A DNA stretch of 64,000 nucleotides from Aplidium turbinatum. Lineage: Eukaryota; Chordata; Ascidiacea; Aplousobranchia; Polyclinidae. Location of the stretch: positions 45,413,979 through 45,477,978 of the forward strand of contig OU964920.1 in assembly GCA_918807975.1 (NCBI GenBank). The letters run 5' to 3'. The notes below the pieces were generated by a model that saw only the letters and a list, made by a program, of their open reading frames with translations, searched no databases and was not told the origin of the DNA. Made by a program: the position numbers and the translations under genes. This document shows positions 34,648 through 60,146 of this stretch, piece after piece. Each line of letters begins with the position of its first letter. Position 1 is the stretch's first letter.

Positions 34648-35041
34648 GGGTGGGGTAGGTGGATTGGGCTATGTATTTCGTATTGGCTTAGTCTATAAAA
34701 CAACATTGTTACAGTAATTGCTTTGACAGAGCAATGCAAAACACATTAAATGCCTTAATCTACGTCGTTAACTACTAAAACATTTTTAAGGGGGGGGGCA
34801 TGGCCCAATGGCCCCCCCTGCGTACGCCACTGTCTACAGTACTGTTACAAGTTTACAGACAATGGCACGGTAGTGTTACAAGTTAGAAGAACTGAAAGTA
34901 TTCAGAACGATAAAAACAATCAGATGACATGGCAGCCATCAAAACTAGATAACAGCATACATAGAATTATTATAATGAAGACGGTAATTTGATATACGAT
35001 GGCAATCAAACCTCATCAGGGAGGCAACTATAGAGTTAGAC

Positions 35042-35559
35042 CGGGGTTCACCAAACTGTTTTCTCTGAGGGCCGGATTGCTGCGAGGTTAACAGCTGCGG
35101 GCCGGATGCAAATTGCGAAAAGATATACAACTATTTAGAATCTCCATTGACTTGAATTGAGCACAATAAATAACAAAGTCAGCGGTGGAATAGCGAAGTT
35201 GTGATGAAAATCGATAGGTTGCTGAAAAAGTTATCCCCTGCTGTGATACACTACAGAGCATCGTGGTCTTGCAAAAAACATTAAATCTTTCCAAATGTGG
35301 CCTAGGCTGTCCCCATTTGTGGTGGCCTAACGATAAAAACAGAAAACCAACATGTAGGCTGCCTGGTGGAAAAATGTAGCCTACAAATTCAATATACAAC
35401 AACGAACTATAAGAACGAACAATTTTAACAAAGAAGTCTCTATTACACAAAAAGGGAAAGCCAAAGACGGTTGCTAATGCCAAGGGAAGCACATGTACAG
35501 AATTGTAGTACAGCTGTAATTTCCGCAGCACGTGGCGGGCCGTAGTTTGGTGACCCCTG
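35042..35559 (-). mobile_element. hAT MITE, CAGGGGTCACCAA family, copy 2
   Basis: The same family as 25393-25967, in reverse. The ends are CGGGGTTCACCAAACTG and CGTAGTTTGGTGACCCCTG. The TSD AGTTAGAC is exact at 35034-35041 and 35560-35567. It interrupts the LINE coding part. Confidence 0.92.
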
Positions 35560-35667
35560 AGTTAGACGATACTTCGCATCTTCCAACAAAAGAAAAAACA
35601 TATTTCCGAAGTAATGCATCAAATGTTATAATGTTGCACAAGACTTGATGTTCACGTACGCTATAGT

Positions 35668-37276
35668 CAGGGCCGGATTAAGGTTTTCATGGACCTGGGG
35701 CTATTGGTAATCTGAGGCCTATATTTCATTCCCCTCATTGTACCAATCAGAATTTAAATTTAGACAAAGTAAAGCTGTTAATAACATCATCGGGGTCTAT
35801 TTTTTTCCAAAATTTTGTTTTCAATGCAGAGTAGAGCTAAGGAATGCAATCTTTTCTGGCCCATGGATGAACGCAGTTGATTCTTTACTCTTTTAAGCAC
35901 TGAAAATGAGCGCTCGCCTGAACAATTAGAAATCATCAGACAAAGATACATTCTTAGTAGCCTACAACAAGTACGTTAGGAAATGCATACATCAACTCAT
36001 TTTCATTGATGAATCTAAACATTCGAGTTTCTTTGCTGCATTCGCTGTTAAAATGGTGTTGTTTAGCCTAAGCAGTGCAGAAAAATGAATCATCTCTTCA
36101 GGCAGTGATTCTTCTAGAATCTAGATCTCTTCAATTTTACAGTTAAACATGGTGTTTAATTCCGCCAGAAACGAAAATCTTATTTGAAGACGATCGTATG
36201 CTGCAATTCGGGATTTCATACACAAAATAATTTGGTCAATGATTGGCAAATATGAGTCTACTTTGAATCTGCTCGATGGATCAAGTGATGTGTCTTCAGA
36301 TCCACCTTCTCTATCCAAGCATACTTTTCTTCTCTTCCTTCTTGAAATTTTTTCATTCAATATAATGATGACAGCTACTTAATACTCTACCCCAGGGTTA
36401 GGCTACTCAACTAATCTTAACAAAGGTCCAGTTTGACAAGTTGTATATTTTTAGCGGTCCGGTGAACAAGTTATTTCACACGCAACCACGAAAGCTAAAC
36501 TATTTTATCAAGCCACTTTCTTAGGTAAAATGTCACTCGAATTAGATTTCTGAGAAAGTATTGGAGAGTTTGGGAGTCGAAGACCCCCAGCAACTAGGAT
36601 AATCACAGTAGAAACTGCTTCTTCCCAGTAGAAATATGTTTAAAAAGCCCTGAAACCTGGCAAAGTGGGTATTTTTCCAAAAGCTCTAGGTCCACCATCA
36701 ACCCCCAGAAGGTTCGGATTCGGACCGCGGTCCGCCAGTTGAGTAGCCCTGCTCCACCCTTTTCTTTGAGTTCTTTTAATTGGGATCTAAATGTTTGAAC
36801 AAAGTTATGTAGACCCTGAAGCAGATTTGTTGCCTTATTCAAAGTAATTTTTCTATCCTGTAGCGCCCGACTAGTTTTATGAAACCGTTCCATTATGCAA
36901 GACCACAACTCAATTAAAATAACGGTTTTAAGCTTTTACATTGACAAGATAAACCCCTTGGCTGTTTCTTTAGTCTGCGATTGTCCGTCATTGTCATCAG
37001 ACATTGCTTTCAAAACTTGAAGAACTGCTTGATAACTTTTTCTTAACGGATGTATAACGTCATATCGTGTGCCTCCCAACGTGTATCAGACGAAGGCTTA
37101 ATTGTTGGCCCATAAGGAACCACTGGTTCACACAGTTAGCATTCGTTCTATGATTTTCGTCCTTTATTCTTTCGATCCTGATAATAAGCATGTCAGTTGC
37201 TCTTAGTAAGTTGTTATCGGTGGGCCTATTTTTTTGGTGGGCCTGGGGCTGCAGCCCCCGCCTTAATCCGGCCCTG
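35668..37276 (-). mobile_element. hAT element with ZMYM1/TTF-type transposase remnant
   Basis: The ends are CAGGGCCGGATTAAGG and CCTTAATCCGGCCCTG. The TSD GCTATAGT is exact at 35660-35667 and 37277-37284. Minus-strand remnants match ZMYM1-like hAT transposases: TLNKATNLLQGLHNFVQTFR (36603-36908), FKVDSYLPIIDQIILCMKSR (36121-36360) and LPEEMIHFSALL near 36100. It is interrupted by the 36393-36751 MITE and carries many stops. Confidence 0.92.
36393..36751. mobile_element. Nested 359-bp hAT MITE, CAGGGTTAGGCTACTCAAC end
   Basis: The ends are CAGGGTTAGGCTACTCAAC and CCAGTTGAGTAGCCCTG, with GCGGTCC motifs inside. The TSD is CTCTACCC (36385-36392) against CTCCACCC (36752-36759). Confidence 0.88.
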
Positions 37277-37639
37277 GCTATAGTGTTTAGGCAAATTGTG
37301 TATAATTCTAAATGCATTATTGAAGGCAACACGCAGGCGATTAATGTCACGTTGACGATAATTTTCCCACAGATGACATGCATACATTGGAGTAGGCTAC
37401 AATATGAACGGAATAGAACATTTTTAATATCACTGGAGCACTTGTAAAATTTTGCTTTTAGTTTGTTGGCAGAACAGTAGATTGATCGCACTTGTCGATT
37501 TATATCCTTGTCGTCACACATTGCCGTGTCAAGAAATACACCCAAATATTTGACACTGTCTACGAATTTGATCTCACTTCCATTGAGCCGTTTGTAAGTT
37601 TGTAAATGGTTTGTATAAGTTTGTAAATTTTATTTTGCA

Positions 37640-37720
37640 TGTTATTCGCTCTGAGGATGCGCATTATTAGGTGCGCGAAACGTCAGTGAAGCAATAAATC
37701 ACCTGTTTATTGTTGCTTTA
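37640..37720 (+). repeat. Penelope-like 3' fragment with hammerhead-like hairpin
   Basis: CTGAGGATGCGC, a short loop, GTGCGCGAAACGTC form a stem framed by CTGA-GA and GAAAC, followed by CAATAAA. This resembles the short 3' motif of Penelope-like elements and the minus-strand motif near 18.1 kb. It abuts the truncated LINE. Confidence 0.45.
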
Positions 37721-37729
37721 ATTTTACTT

Positions 37730-38930
37730 TCATCAGATGAACGTTGCAACTAGCGCTAGAAACGACAATTGTCCTGATAAACACCCAAGCTTTTCAGTAT
37801 TCAGCTGTAAAATAATTATTTCAGCCCCGCAAGTTTTTTTTTCTTAAAGACGTCATAAACATTACTAAAGTTTGAAACTAATTTTACAACGGTTAAAATT
37901 CTTTTTATGGCAATATAATATTTCTAAGGTAGGAAATAAATAAAAAATAGCTTGTTCGCGTTTGAAAAATGAAACAAATGAACCAATAATTATTGCAATG
38001 AAGCAATTCATTATCATAAAATAGCAAATTGTTGAAATGGACTCATGCATAACGAAGGTTGATTTTGCGAATGAAACTTTCCACTTGACTGACGCGAAAA
38101 AATTACGTCATGTCGGCAGAATGTTTTTGATGTTGTCTTTTTGTATACAAAGGACCTCGTGGCCGATATTGTCCCACGTTGTTTTACTCTGAATTGCGTG
38201 GGATCGCTTCTGTAATGCGCTGCGGGCAACTGCTCTGCGTAGGTGTTGAGACATGGTTTCATGCTAAAATCTTCGCTTTAGTTTACAAGAATCTACTTTA
38301 GACAAAACTTGGAAAATTAGTAGGTAAGCTTGTTTTGCTGTTATTGCAATTTACTAATTGTTTCTTAATTTTTAACCAGTAATTGTTCTTTTATTTCTTA
38401 GTTCCTTTCATTATTTTTAACCAATTGCACCATCCCCCTCCGCCAAATAGAGCAAGAGGACTGTGTGTTTTGGAGGATAAGGTAAAGAACTTGATGCTCT
38501 CCAGTAGCTTAATATTACTGGAAAGCTTCATCACCCTAAATGTCCCACACTGAGGCAATTGATTTTTTGTTTTGTTTCCTGAAACACTAACATGGGAAGT
38601 GGTGTGCCTGTATCTGAGTGGTTGGCATGATCTTTATCCAAAGAGTGTATAAATTCTAGTTCTTACTGGGTTTTTAATACTAAAAATAATGAAAAAAAAT
38701 TATACTATACCTACTTAGTATTGATCATATGGCTTCTCTATGAACCTTGGGAAGTGATGTTCAATGGAGCAGCACAATTAGAAAGGCTCAATTATTCAAA
38801 TTTTTATCCAAAAGACATTATTTTGTCTCAGAATATTATATTTAGTAGCTTAGTTTCAATATTTTGGTTTTAAAGAGTAAGAGTATTTTCACTCTGGCAG
38901 CTTGACTATGTTACTAGACTATACCATTTG
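37730..38930. other. Intergenic, one unassigned minus-strand reading frame
   Basis: A minus-strand frame starting at 38255 (MSQHLRRAVARSALQKRSHA...) gives 48 residues with an Arg-rich amphipathic start. It has no recognised family and may be chance. Nothing else was seen. Confidence 0.25.
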
Positions 38931-38939
38931 GTAGCCACT

Positions 38940-39327
38940 TTAACAAGTCGAAATTCTGCCACTGAAATTGACTACAATGCAACCGCCAACCAATCAGAAC
39001 GTGTTATAAGAGGCTACCGTCCAATTGTGACCCTTCTAGCACTCATTCAGAGAGTTAATGCTTGTTTTGAACTTTATTTGGTAATTACAGAAGAAAAAGA
39101 GCAATAGCAGTGATGAGAATCGAACACGCGTCAATGAAATGACTACTTTCTAGCCCTAACCTTAACCCCTAAGCCAACCAGCTGACAAAAAAACCATCAC
39201 TTAATTTGCTTTGTATGATCTTCTTTTCGCCATTTTTTACGTCACTTAAACCGTAGCTTATGATTGGTTGGCGGTTTCATTCTAGTCAATTTCAGTGGCA
39301 GAATTTCGACTTGTTAAAGTGGCTACC
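38940..39327. mobile_element. 388-bp Mutator-like MITE, GGTAGCCACTTTAACAAG family, copy 2
   Basis: Nearly identical to 15052-15451, including the tRNA-like interior, with its own exact 9-bp TSD ATACCATTT at 38931-38939 and 39328-39336. Confidence 0.93.
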
Positions 39328-39336
39328 ATACCATTT

Positions 39337-40293
39337 TGATCCTGGAATCATTTTGATAGGGCAGCTATGCAATAGTGTGGTTGCTAAAGCCTGAAAGGTT
39401 CTGTTTGCTTAGTCAATGGTTGTAGTTATTTTTAAGATGCATAAAACATTGTATTAGGTGACCGGCTAACACCTTGTTCAGTATTAACTTTTCTTACTCT
39501 GCACAAATCAGACTGAGGTCTTTTAAGTCTTCTAATTGAAGTGATGGTCCAATGATTTAACTATAGTCAAGTGGGGTAATTAGCAGACATTTTGTGAAAA
39601 CGTTGTAATATTTTGTACAATGACTCAAGCTATTTATATGTAAAGTATCTTAATTGCAAGGGTTGGCCTTCATCTTTACATTACCAATTAACCTGATTCT
39701 CTACCATGTGTATTTTAGCAGAAATCACAAGTTTTCTTTGTCCGATAATTACCCCATCAAATGAGGGAATTATTGGACAGGGTAGGTGTAATTGCTGGAC
39801 ACTGTCCAGTATTTACCCCTTATGTAAAAAAGTACTAGGAAGTTATTATTATTTGAATTCCTTGACCTTTCTGAAGTGAAATTAGATGTGATGTAGTTTT
39901 ATGTTTTGTTTATCTATTACAATAAATAAAATTTTGTCTAAAATACAAGCATAAGGTTATATCTACTATGCAATAGGGTACGTCGTGTGCCCCCAATAAT
40001 TCAAAAAATTATTGCAAACAAACTTATTTATTTTGTTGGTGAGGCTTGACTAAAAAAGCAAAATTACAAATTTTCAAAGAATTTGATCAAGGTTTAGGTG
40101 CTCCACATCCCAATCGCCCATATCCCCTTGTTAGTTTGACAATAGGGTGGAGTAAAAAAAAACTGTTTATTTATTTATTTTTTAATTAAAAAAAGGGTGT
40201 CTATATCCCTGACAAATTGGCAAAAAACAACAACAAAACTAGTTTCAGAGAGTTGCACCCCCTATTGGCCGTGCTACCCCCCATTTTATTTAT
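39337..40293. other. Intergenic with inverted AATTACCCC motifs
   Basis: GTGGGGTAATTAGC near 39571 and GATAATTACCCCATC near 39746 are inverted, suggesting a decayed MITE without clear ends. TAGGGTGGAGTAAAAAAAAAC near 40144 resembles one terminus of the 275-3357 transposon, but no partner end was seen. Confidence 0.35.
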
Positions 40294-40301
40294 GTTGTGG
40301 G

Positions 40302-40784
40302 CAGTGGCGTAGCCAGGAGTTGTGAAAGATGGGGGCTTGACGGTCGGCGGTGGAAGCCCGCCTGCGTCTTCGCCAAAGACGACATCCAGCGGCGGGGGTC
40401 TGGGGGCCTCTCCCAGAAAATTTTGAAAAATTAATTTGAATTTGGTGCATTCTGAGAGCAGTTTCAACAAAAATGTGAATATAAATATTCCTGTAAAATG
40501 GTGCTGTCCAGTGGCATAGCAAAAGGATAAGATCATGTTTTCTTGGGCATTTTTCGGTAATAAAGCTAAGTCTCTATGTTTTCTTTTTGCTAATTCTTGG
40601 CTGAGTTATTTGAATGTTTGGTATTGGCAAAACTCGCTCTTTTAATGCAGTTTCGTTTAAAATTATGCAAACTTTGTTTTAGAGACATGGAGACTGAAAG
40701 CATCGTTCTCAATATCGTGACGTCACACGCGTGCTAAAAAGGGGGGGTTGTAACCCCCAAAACCCCCCCTTGACTACGCCACTG
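40302..40784. mobile_element. hAT MITE, CAGTGGCGTAGCCAGGA family, copy 2
   Basis: The ends are CAGTGGCGTAGCCAGGAGTT and GACTACGCCACTG. The TSD is GTTGTGGG (40294-40301) against GTTCTGGG (40785-40792). It is close to 27893-28393. Confidence 0.9.
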
Positions 40785-40792
40785 GTTCTGGG

Positions 40793-41775
40793 CATTGTTA
40801 AAAAGCTAGCTACTAAAAATACGCTATTCAAAATACCAGCTCCAAAATTACTTGTATACCAGCTCCAAAATTTGTTGAAAAATCGGTTAATTAATATCAT
40901 GTTTTTGCATATTTGCTGTTGTATTTGAAGGCACTGCTTCCCAAGTAGGGGTAGAGCTAGTCTTCGAGTTTTTATAGGTTATTGCTTAGACTTTTTTCAG
41001 TAATATTTGTCGTCGGCATGTGTCTTGCTGTGGAAAAAGGTTGCAAATGCGAGTAAAAAGAAATAGTGTCATGTAGAGACTCGGGACTCGGGTGGAAAAA
41101 AAAGTTTAAAATATAAATACAAGTGAAGAAATTTTGCCTTGTGAAAGCCGGTGACTAAACAAACATGGCCTGGCGGGTGCCGGACGTTCCTTATTTTGGA
41201 CGTTCCTTGGACGTTTATTCCGAACACCATTTAAAGTCTTATAAGCCTGAAATGTTTTGCCAATAAAGATATTAGTGGTCTAAGATCATTTTGAACCTTT
41301 TCTCTCTTTGTTTCTCTCTTTGTTTCTTTCTTTGTCAATAATTGTAGGATAATTTATTTGATGCTTCAATTAAGGTAAAGTTGACACTTTAATTAGTATT
41401 ATATATATTAAAAAATTAAATTCCAACTAGTCACATTTTGTTGTTGTTTGCTTTCAAACTCAACATGTTTAGGCCCAACATCTCAAGCAGCCATATTGTA
41501 TCTTCTGCAGCTTTTAATTTGCTCTGTAGTCTGTTGTTTTACTAATATTTGATAAAGAGATGATATAGATGTGATGGGTTGTAGTTGGTTAGCATTCATT
41601 GTCTGTAGTACATTCACCTCTTTATCGTCTCTAAAATATTGTATCTAAATTATCTTAGAAAGTTTTCATATAAGAGGCAGTGAATGCTTAGAATCAAGTG
41701 TAACAATGAAAGAAGAGAAGTATACATCTCAGCTTTAATGACTCATTTTGTAAAACAGTTTTGTTTTTCTTTCAG
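40793..41775 (+). promoter_or_regulatory. Region upstream of the CDK4/6 coding start, with splice acceptor
   Basis: TTTTTCTTTCAG ends at 41775, four bases before the ATG, so the first coding exon is entered by splicing and an upstream non-coding exon should exist. I could not place that exon or a promoter. Confidence 0.5.
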
Positions 41776-41778
41776 GAT

Positions 41779-56038
<14,260 letters not shown>

Positions 56039-56473
56039 TCCCAGTAATTTAAAATAAGTTACACACAGGTTGTTCTGTTATCCACTGTTGGTCAGGCATG
56101 GCTTCCACTAAAATGAGTAACCCTACTCGTAGTCGTAGATGTAATGCGGATATCACCAAAAGTTGGTACAGTCGGCCCTGGGTATTTGCTGGGGCCAAGA
56201 ATACTTGGAATTCTCCAAATAGTTTAATAGCGGCTGAATTTACTGTTTAAAACGCCATCTACAATCATCCTGAACGCTTGAAGATACCCACAGGACTGGT
56301 GTGAGGCGGTCATTATTCAGCAACGTACGAACGGGCTGCCACTGGTATCCCAAATATACGGACTGTGCTGCTTGTTCTCAGTTTAACCCGTGGAACCGGA
56401 CGAAATATGAAGCGAATAGTGGAGGACAGACTGTACTTTTCTCATCAAGTTAAATATTCTACCCACGTGGTTG

Positions 56474-56479
56474 AATAAA
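56474..56479 (+). terminator. Candidate poly(A) signal of CDK4/6
   Basis: AATAAA 436 nt after the stop codon, the first canonical signal downstream. Use is unverified. Confidence 0.4.
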
Positions 56480-59265
56480 TCCGATGACTTATGTTGACCT
56501 TGACTGACCCATGATGTAACAATCGAGGAATCGACTTCGTTCTGATTTCCGATTATTTTAATTACCACCTGGTGGCTCTATGCATTTTAATTGAGCGACT
56601 CATGTGGGCAGACTATTGCAAGCCTAGCTCCCGTGTGGTGGCGCCTTGACAAAGTTGCGATGGCTTGTAATTTCTTGATTGAAGCGAAATTAAAACTCAG
56701 GAACTTTTTATTATTTTTGTTGCGAAAAGTTTCTTAATTTTTTCCTTAGTGCGTTTTATAATCCACCTTCCAAGTGGTATCTATCTGCATTGTTTCTATT
56801 ACCATGAAAGCACCGATGCTGTTTAAAGTATTTCTACTCCACCAGCGCCGCTCTGACGGTTCAACTTCAAGAACCCTCCTATTTTAATTGTGTGAGTTCT
56901 TACGCGTGCAGTTCAAAATCTAAGGTTCCTACCCTGGAGAACTGCTTGTTGCATGACGTGATCCGAAGGGCGATGAAGTGCACGAAAAAGTTATACATTT
57001 TGTACAGCCTCTGAGAATGTCCACTTCATTCACTGGAGTTCTAGTAACTTCCTTTGGTGCTCAACTGAAGATTACCAAAACGACTTTTGGTTGGTGGATT
57101 TGCATGAATCAATGCAAGCAACATTGGTGGGGCGGTTGCTCTCGCTAGCGTTTTCATTTACGTGTGGATGTTTTCACAATTCCCTGCGCCCATTATCTTG
57201 TTCTATTTGACAACAGAAAGAATTTCTTGCCTTTCATGCAACGCTCTGCCGCCGCCTGGTGCCCCCCATTTTCTTGTTCTGCACTTATATTTCCTTCGTA
57301 GTTTTGTCGCGGCCCACCAGGTTGTTAATTGTGTCGTTACAAACACCTCTGCTGCGACAACGTAATATTTCGTAGCATTTAGATCTCAATGGTTAAACTG
57401 TCAGATAATGTCGTGGACTGGTTTCTATCCTTGCCGCTTCCTTATTTAACCACATGATGTCAATTCTTCCATTGTAGGCTAAACATGCCAATAATTTAAT
57501 AACTTTAAGTTATGGATTTCTCAAGCTCAATGCCAAGTAAAACTTTCCTGCTGTCCTCTCATTGACAATCTTCTTTGAGATCTTTTCACATAATCAATCT
57601 ACTGGAGACGTCTGTTCAATTGGTTTCAAATTTTTTTTCACATGTTTCACTCAAAATCACTGCCATTTCCTTTTACACTAATTATGTCGTTTCTACCATT
57701 TGCTCTGTGGACTTGCCATGATCATACTGCTGGTTATGTGGAGAGGGCAATGTTGCCCCCCCCACTCTAACTTGGGTTAACAAGTTGCCTCGTGTTTTAG
57801 TTGGCAACAGGGCAATTAGAAAACTCAGTCCAGTCTCAGTCATCATTGGGGTTCGTTGGATGTGTCTGTGGGGATTCATTCAACGATTGTATGTCGTGGT
57901 CAACCACAATGTTGTTACTAGTTCCACTGCATTGAAGTTGTTGCACCCACCAAGGTTTCTATTTGCGCTCACTTGTCATCATCCGAGCTGTCTATCACAA
58001 AACTTATTTGCTTTTAACTCGACAATTCCCATAGTTGCTTCACTGAAACCGTTTGTGCTGCAGCGCAGTTTGTTTCTGAATTCACGGTGCATGACGTCAT
58101 CATTTTTCAGTGTTTTAATGACGTCATGATCGTGTGGTAGAGAGTTTGTGTCGATCTTATATTTCGTTTGCCATCGACACCGTTATGACGTGGTTGCATG
58201 ACGTCAAAAAATTAATGACGCGTCAACAGGGCAGAATACTGCAGCTGTCGCTTACTCCTTATGTACATACCTCGTCGTCTTACTGGTTTTGCTGCTAAGT
58301 TTATTTCAATACATTTCCCTTGCTGCCTCATCGCCCGTGCAATTCCATGCATGCTGAAGCTGGCTTCTATTCATGCGATTATGGTTCGACACCCGGTAAG
58401 CCTTCCACCAAAGGTTGTCAACAATGTGGACCTGTTTTACTTTGTCGCCACTTTCGTATTAAACTCAATGTAACTTAAGTGTCTGGGGCTTGTTATTCTT
58501 CGACATCGCCATTGCGCTGTTGGCATCACGCTGGTGATGTGTGTGTTCGACAAATACAATTAAACTGAGAACATCGCGGCCCTAAACGCTGGTAGGAATC
58601 ACCACGGAGTTATGCAACCGACAACTGCCACGAGCGAGAGCCTGAGCACGGTACTCGTTAGTGTGCCGTTCATGAGCTGTCTTAAGTGCCCTGCTAAAAT
58701 GAAAATAATGTCTGGGGTTGTACAAGATGCGTTTTTACTAAAGACAATTGCGTATTGACCGAAATATTGCAACAAGCGCGACAACGAATGTGGCGTCATA
58801 AAACAATGCGCGGCTCGGACGAATACGTTTGCCTCTTCTCACCGTTCACGTGTCAGAGACGAGGAAGATAGTACCAGTTACAATAAACGATCATCGCCCA
58901 GTTGATGAACGGGAAAAGGAGGCAACACCTGAATGTTACCTTTGATATAACGATGTCGTTGAAATGTCACAAACCCGGCAACTTTATAGGTGTTCTGACA
59001 TCGTATGGTGTTTTAAGTCAGTGAATAGCAAACAAAGCAATATGGTTATTTTAACACGATCGGAAGAGGTCATTTGACCAGGCTCTCGTGGGAGGGGTTG
59101 CTGGGTCGATCCAACTAAGCGGGAAATGCTCACAAGTTGATAACAGATGAGGGGAAGCTACTGGAAGAACGAAATGGACACATATTTGACACCTAAAGCA
59201 CAGACATACCCTGATTTCAACAAAGAAACAACGTTTAATCGATGTAGTTTATCGTTAACCAAAAC

Positions 59266-59315
59266 GAGCCAGCAAATCAAGCCTTTCTACATTGATTCAA
59301 CGTATGCGGACAATG
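59266..59315. repeat. Micro-MITE fragment, copy 2
   Basis: GCCAGCAAATCAAGCC, then TACATTGATTCAACGT and GCGGACAATG; the right half is lost. Confidence 0.5.
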
Positions 59316-59408
59316 TAAATTTGAATGATTTCTTGGCTGAAAACTGGTTTCCACATGAAAAGTTCATTTTTTCCAAATTAAATCAAGAGAAAATTACTTG
59401 AAACACTT

Positions 59409-59474
59409 CCCAGACAGCAAAATCAGTCATTTATACATTGATTCAACGTCTCGCAGACAATTTTGCTGTTTGGG
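59409..59474. mobile_element. Micro-MITE, copy 3 (66 bp)
   Basis: CCCAGACAGCAAAATCAGTC to CAATTTTGCTGTTTGGG, with a shortened right arm. Confidence 0.7.
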
Positions 59475-60057
59475 TTCTTTGCTGGCGCCGATGCTTTGCA
59501 ACGTTAAGACAATGATGATAATGTAAAAATTCAACTTATTTTTGACAATAATGCAACGTTTACAATAATAAATTGCATGAAATATATCAAAATACCTCAA
59601 AACGTTTTTAACTGCAGTATAACTTTACGAAAAGTGATTTTCCCACAACTTAAACCCATGATGGATTACAAAGAAATTGAGTGTTGGTTGTTGGTTTGTT
59701 ACCTGATTCAAATTTTGAGTTTCCAACTTTTTCTAATGCGAATTTACGACTAGCTAACCAGCTGTTCAACAAACAACGGCATTTTTCAAAAGGCGTAGAC
59801 ATAATTAGAAATTAACACTCAGTGGGATTGCGCGAAAATTGGCAACTTCAAAAATCAACTCGTAAAAAAATCAAATTTTCAAAATCAAGTAAATAGAAAA
59901 ATGTAAAGAATACGCAAAAACTAATTTGACATTTCACAAGGAAACTTAGTGGGGCTGGGTTTTATCTTGGGTTTGCTCCAAGACATTTAATATTCGACGC
60001 CGACATGAGCAATACAAACAAAGCGATGGTAACTGCACAAGGCTCGCAATAATCACG

Positions 60058-60146
60058 CAGCGCATAGCAAAATCCGTCATCTTTACATTGATTCAACGTC
60101 TGGAGACGTTGAATCGATGTAAAAATGACGGATTTTGTTGTCTGGG
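60058..60146. mobile_element. Micro-MITE, copy 4 (about 89 bp)
   Basis: TAGCAAAATCCGTCATCTTT + ACATTGATTCAACGTC, then the inverted half ending GACGGATTTTGTTGTCTGGG. It is almost a perfect palindrome. Confidence 0.75.

Larger units (their letters stand above)
27851..34832. mobile_element. hAT MITE carrying a hAT MITE and an LTR element
   Basis: The left end is CAGTGGCGTACGCAGGATTT and the right end CCCCCCTGCGTACGCCACTG. The TSD TCTACAGT is exact at 27843-27850 and 34833-34840. Without its inserts it is only about 310 bp. It sits in the LINE 3' UTR. Confidence 0.9.
27660..37610 (-). mobile_element. LINE 3' part, split by three hAT insertions
   Basis: Minus-strand pieces in order: 37610-37285 (KYLGVFLDTAMCDDKDINRQ, then NVLFRSYCS), 35667-35568 (HQVLCNIITFDALLRKYVFSF), 35041-34949 (ASLMRFDCHRISNYRLHYNN, stop) and 3' UTR at 34948-34841 and 27850-27660. 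This is the C-terminal end of a LINE reverse transcriptase protein; the clade is undetermined. Joining across each TSD restores collinearity. The copy is 5'-truncated near 37.6 kb and has small frame breaks near 37.37 kb. Confidence 0.8.

Noticed and set aside
37060-37545. 161-residue minus-strand frame as one protein
   Set aside because: It is a chance fusion of LINE coding sequence with the end of the hAT at 35668-37276.
38014-38262. 82-residue minus-strand frame as a gene
   Set aside because: The overlapping frame with an Arg-rich start is only 48 codons; no splice partner or family could be named.
40144-40293. TAGGGTGGAGTAAAAAAAAAC as a transposon end
   Set aside because: It resembles the 275-3357 terminus, but no inverted partner or TSD was found.
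41165-41265. ATGGCCTGGCGGGTGCC as an upstream CDK4/6 start
   Set aside because: The frame stops after about 32 codons and has no good donor joined in phase to exon 1.
59147-59401. 84-residue plus-strand frame
   Set aside because: Its middle is a micro-MITE fragment; no family resemblance, probably chance.
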